From contig JAGQSE010000353.1 in the NCBI GenBank assembly GCA_020439725.1, positions 1-5,991 on the forward strand: 5,991 nt of DNA. The letters run 5' to 3'. A program made the translations under genes and the position numbers. The DNA comes from Acidobacteriota bacterium. GTDB taxonomy: Bacteria > Acidobacteriota > Thermoanaerobaculia > Multivoradales > JAHZIX01. This document shows, in pieces, positions 5,176 through 5,991 of this stretch (its first letter is position 1; each line of letters opens with the position of its first letter). The notes under the pieces were generated by a model. The model saw nothing but the letters and a program-made list of their open reading frames with translations, was not told the DNA's origin and did not search any database.

Positions 5176-5991
5176 GGAACTCCACCAGCTCCGCTACTTC
5201 GTCGCCGTCGCCGAGGCCGGCAGTTTCAGCAACGCCGCCAGGCGCTGTCACGTGGCCCAGCCGTCCCTGAGCCAGCAGATCAAGAAGCTCGAGATCGACT
5301 TGGGCCAGGAGCTGTTTGAACGTCATCCGAGCGGCGTGGTCCTCACCGAGGCCGGCCACGCGCTTTTGCCGCGGGCGCGGCGGGTCCTCTCCGAGGTCCA
5401 AGAAGCCGCGGCGGCGCTGCGCAGCGATATCGACGATGGTGCCGGTCCGCTGGCGGTGGGCGCGATTCCGACCATGGCCCCGTACGTGCTGCCACCGGTG
5501 CTCGCGCCCTTCAGCCAACGCTTTCCGCGCTGCGAGCTCACCGTCCGCGAGGACCTCACCGACCGGCTGATCGAGGCGCTGCTCGCCTACGAGCTCGACG
5601 TGGCGGTGCTGAGCACCCCGATCGAGGAAGAGCTGGTCGACGTCGAGGTCCTGGGCTCCGAGCGCCTGCTCCTCGCGGCACCTCCCGGTTATCCGCTCCC
5701 CGCCGACCACGACGTCTCCCTCGGCGCTCTCGAGCACGAACCGACCATCGTGGTCCACGAGATGCACTGTCTCGGCCAGCAGATCCGCAGCTTCTGCGAC
5801 GCCGCCCGCGTCCGTCAGCGTGTCGTGTGCCGAAGCACCCAGCTGGCGACGGTGCAGGAGCTGGTCGCTCTCGGCCTGGGCATCTCGATCCTGCCGGAGA
5901 TGGCCATCGCGCAGGACAAGGACGGGCGCTGCTGCTACCACTCGCTCTCCGAACCACAACCCTGTCGCGACATCGCGGTCGCCTGGCGCGT
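5174..5991 (+). CDS. oxyR: OxyR, peroxide-sensing LysR-type transcription regulator, C-terminus outside window
   Basis: 272 codons without a stop run to the window edge; E. coli OxyR has 305, so roughly 30 residues are missing. OxyR senses hydrogen peroxide in the cytoplasm by forming a disulfide and then activates antioxidant genes. Seen: the LysR winged helix-turn-helix (about 2-60: MELHQLRYFVAVAEAGSFS, AQPSLSQQIKKLE) and the two-lobed effector domain beginning near 91. The key residues carry E. coli numbers without any gap: T100 in AIPTMAPY, T129, H198-C199 (HCL) as peroxidatic centre and C208 (SFC) as its partner, nine residues on; R265 in CRDIAVAWR aligns with R266. This separates OxyR from other LysR proteins such as CysB or CbbR. 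The protein is cysteine-rich, with C25, C120, C219, C253, C254 and C264 in addition. The start at 5174 gives the standard LysR beginning. No peroxidase or catalase gene is visible alongside; one may lie to the right. Confidence 0.94.
   Translation, partial: MELHQLRYFVAVAEAGSFSNAARRCHVAQPSLSQQIKKLEIDLGQELFERHPSGVVLTEAGHALLPRARRVLSEVQEAAAALRSDIDDGAGPLAVGAIPTMAPYVLPPVLAPFSQRFPRCELTVREDLTDRLIEALLAYELDVAVLSTPIEEELVDVEVLGSERLLLAAPPGYPLPADHDVSLGALEHEPTIVVHEMHCLGQQIRSFCDAARVRQRVVCRSTQLATVQELVALGLGISILPEMAIAQDKDGRCCYHSLSEPQPCRDIAVAWR

Noticed and set aside
5150..5959. 269-codon minus-strand open frame opposite oxyR
   Set aside because: The plus strand encodes an unmistakable OxyR through this whole interval; the antisense frame has no recognisable motif and is a by-product of codon bias.

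Overview
The window is GC-rich (about two-thirds G+C by eye, with strongly G/C-biased third codon positions) and holds four protein genes, two of them cut by the window edges. The gene content (a bacterial enhancer-binding protein, a secreted NTF2-like protein, a large secreted Rhs-like/carbohydrate-binding-like protein and an OxyR) fits a Gram-negative, high-GC bacterium. Acidobacteriota or Myxococcota are my best guesses, but no phylogenetic marker is present and this placement is weak.

Layout. (1) Bases 1-806, plus strand: C-terminal two-thirds of a sigma-54-type AAA+ regulator with a Fis-type helix-turn-helix; its sigma-54 contact loop is GVATGV rather than GAFTGA. (2) 873-1352, plus: a 159-aa exported SnoaL/DUF4440-like protein ending in a CxxCxC cluster, 66 bases downstream of the regulator. 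(3) 1394-4609, minus, convergent with gene 2: a 1071-aa exported, probably beta-rich multidomain protein of unknown function. Its start is fixed by a strong Shine-Dalgarno, and 57 bases upstream of that start lies the predicted initiation point of a well-formed -24/-12 (sigma-54) promoter. (4) 4610-5173: a roughly 560-base non-coding stretch with the sigma-54 promoter, a leader hairpin, a dense cluster of inverted repeats, and an OxyR-type operator at its right end. (5) 5174-5991, plus, running off the window: OxyR, with the peroxide-sensing residues at exactly the positions used in Escherichia coli OxyR (T100, T129, H198, C199, C208).

How the parts may work together. The strongest regulatory inference is that OxyR binds a two-unit site (5139-5175) covering its own -10 region, ribosome binding site and start codon, so that it represses itself. 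The same site abuts a weak candidate leftward promoter, which recalls the divergent oxyR/oxyS layout of E. coli, although nothing here shows that an RNA is made. The second inference is that the large secreted protein is sigma-54 dependent; the enhancer-binding protein at the left edge is an obvious candidate activator, but its altered loop argues for caution. I found no mobile element, CRISPR array, tRNA or rRNA, and no clear new defence or biosynthetic system; the novelty is in the large uncharacterised secreted protein and in the regulatory intergenic region.
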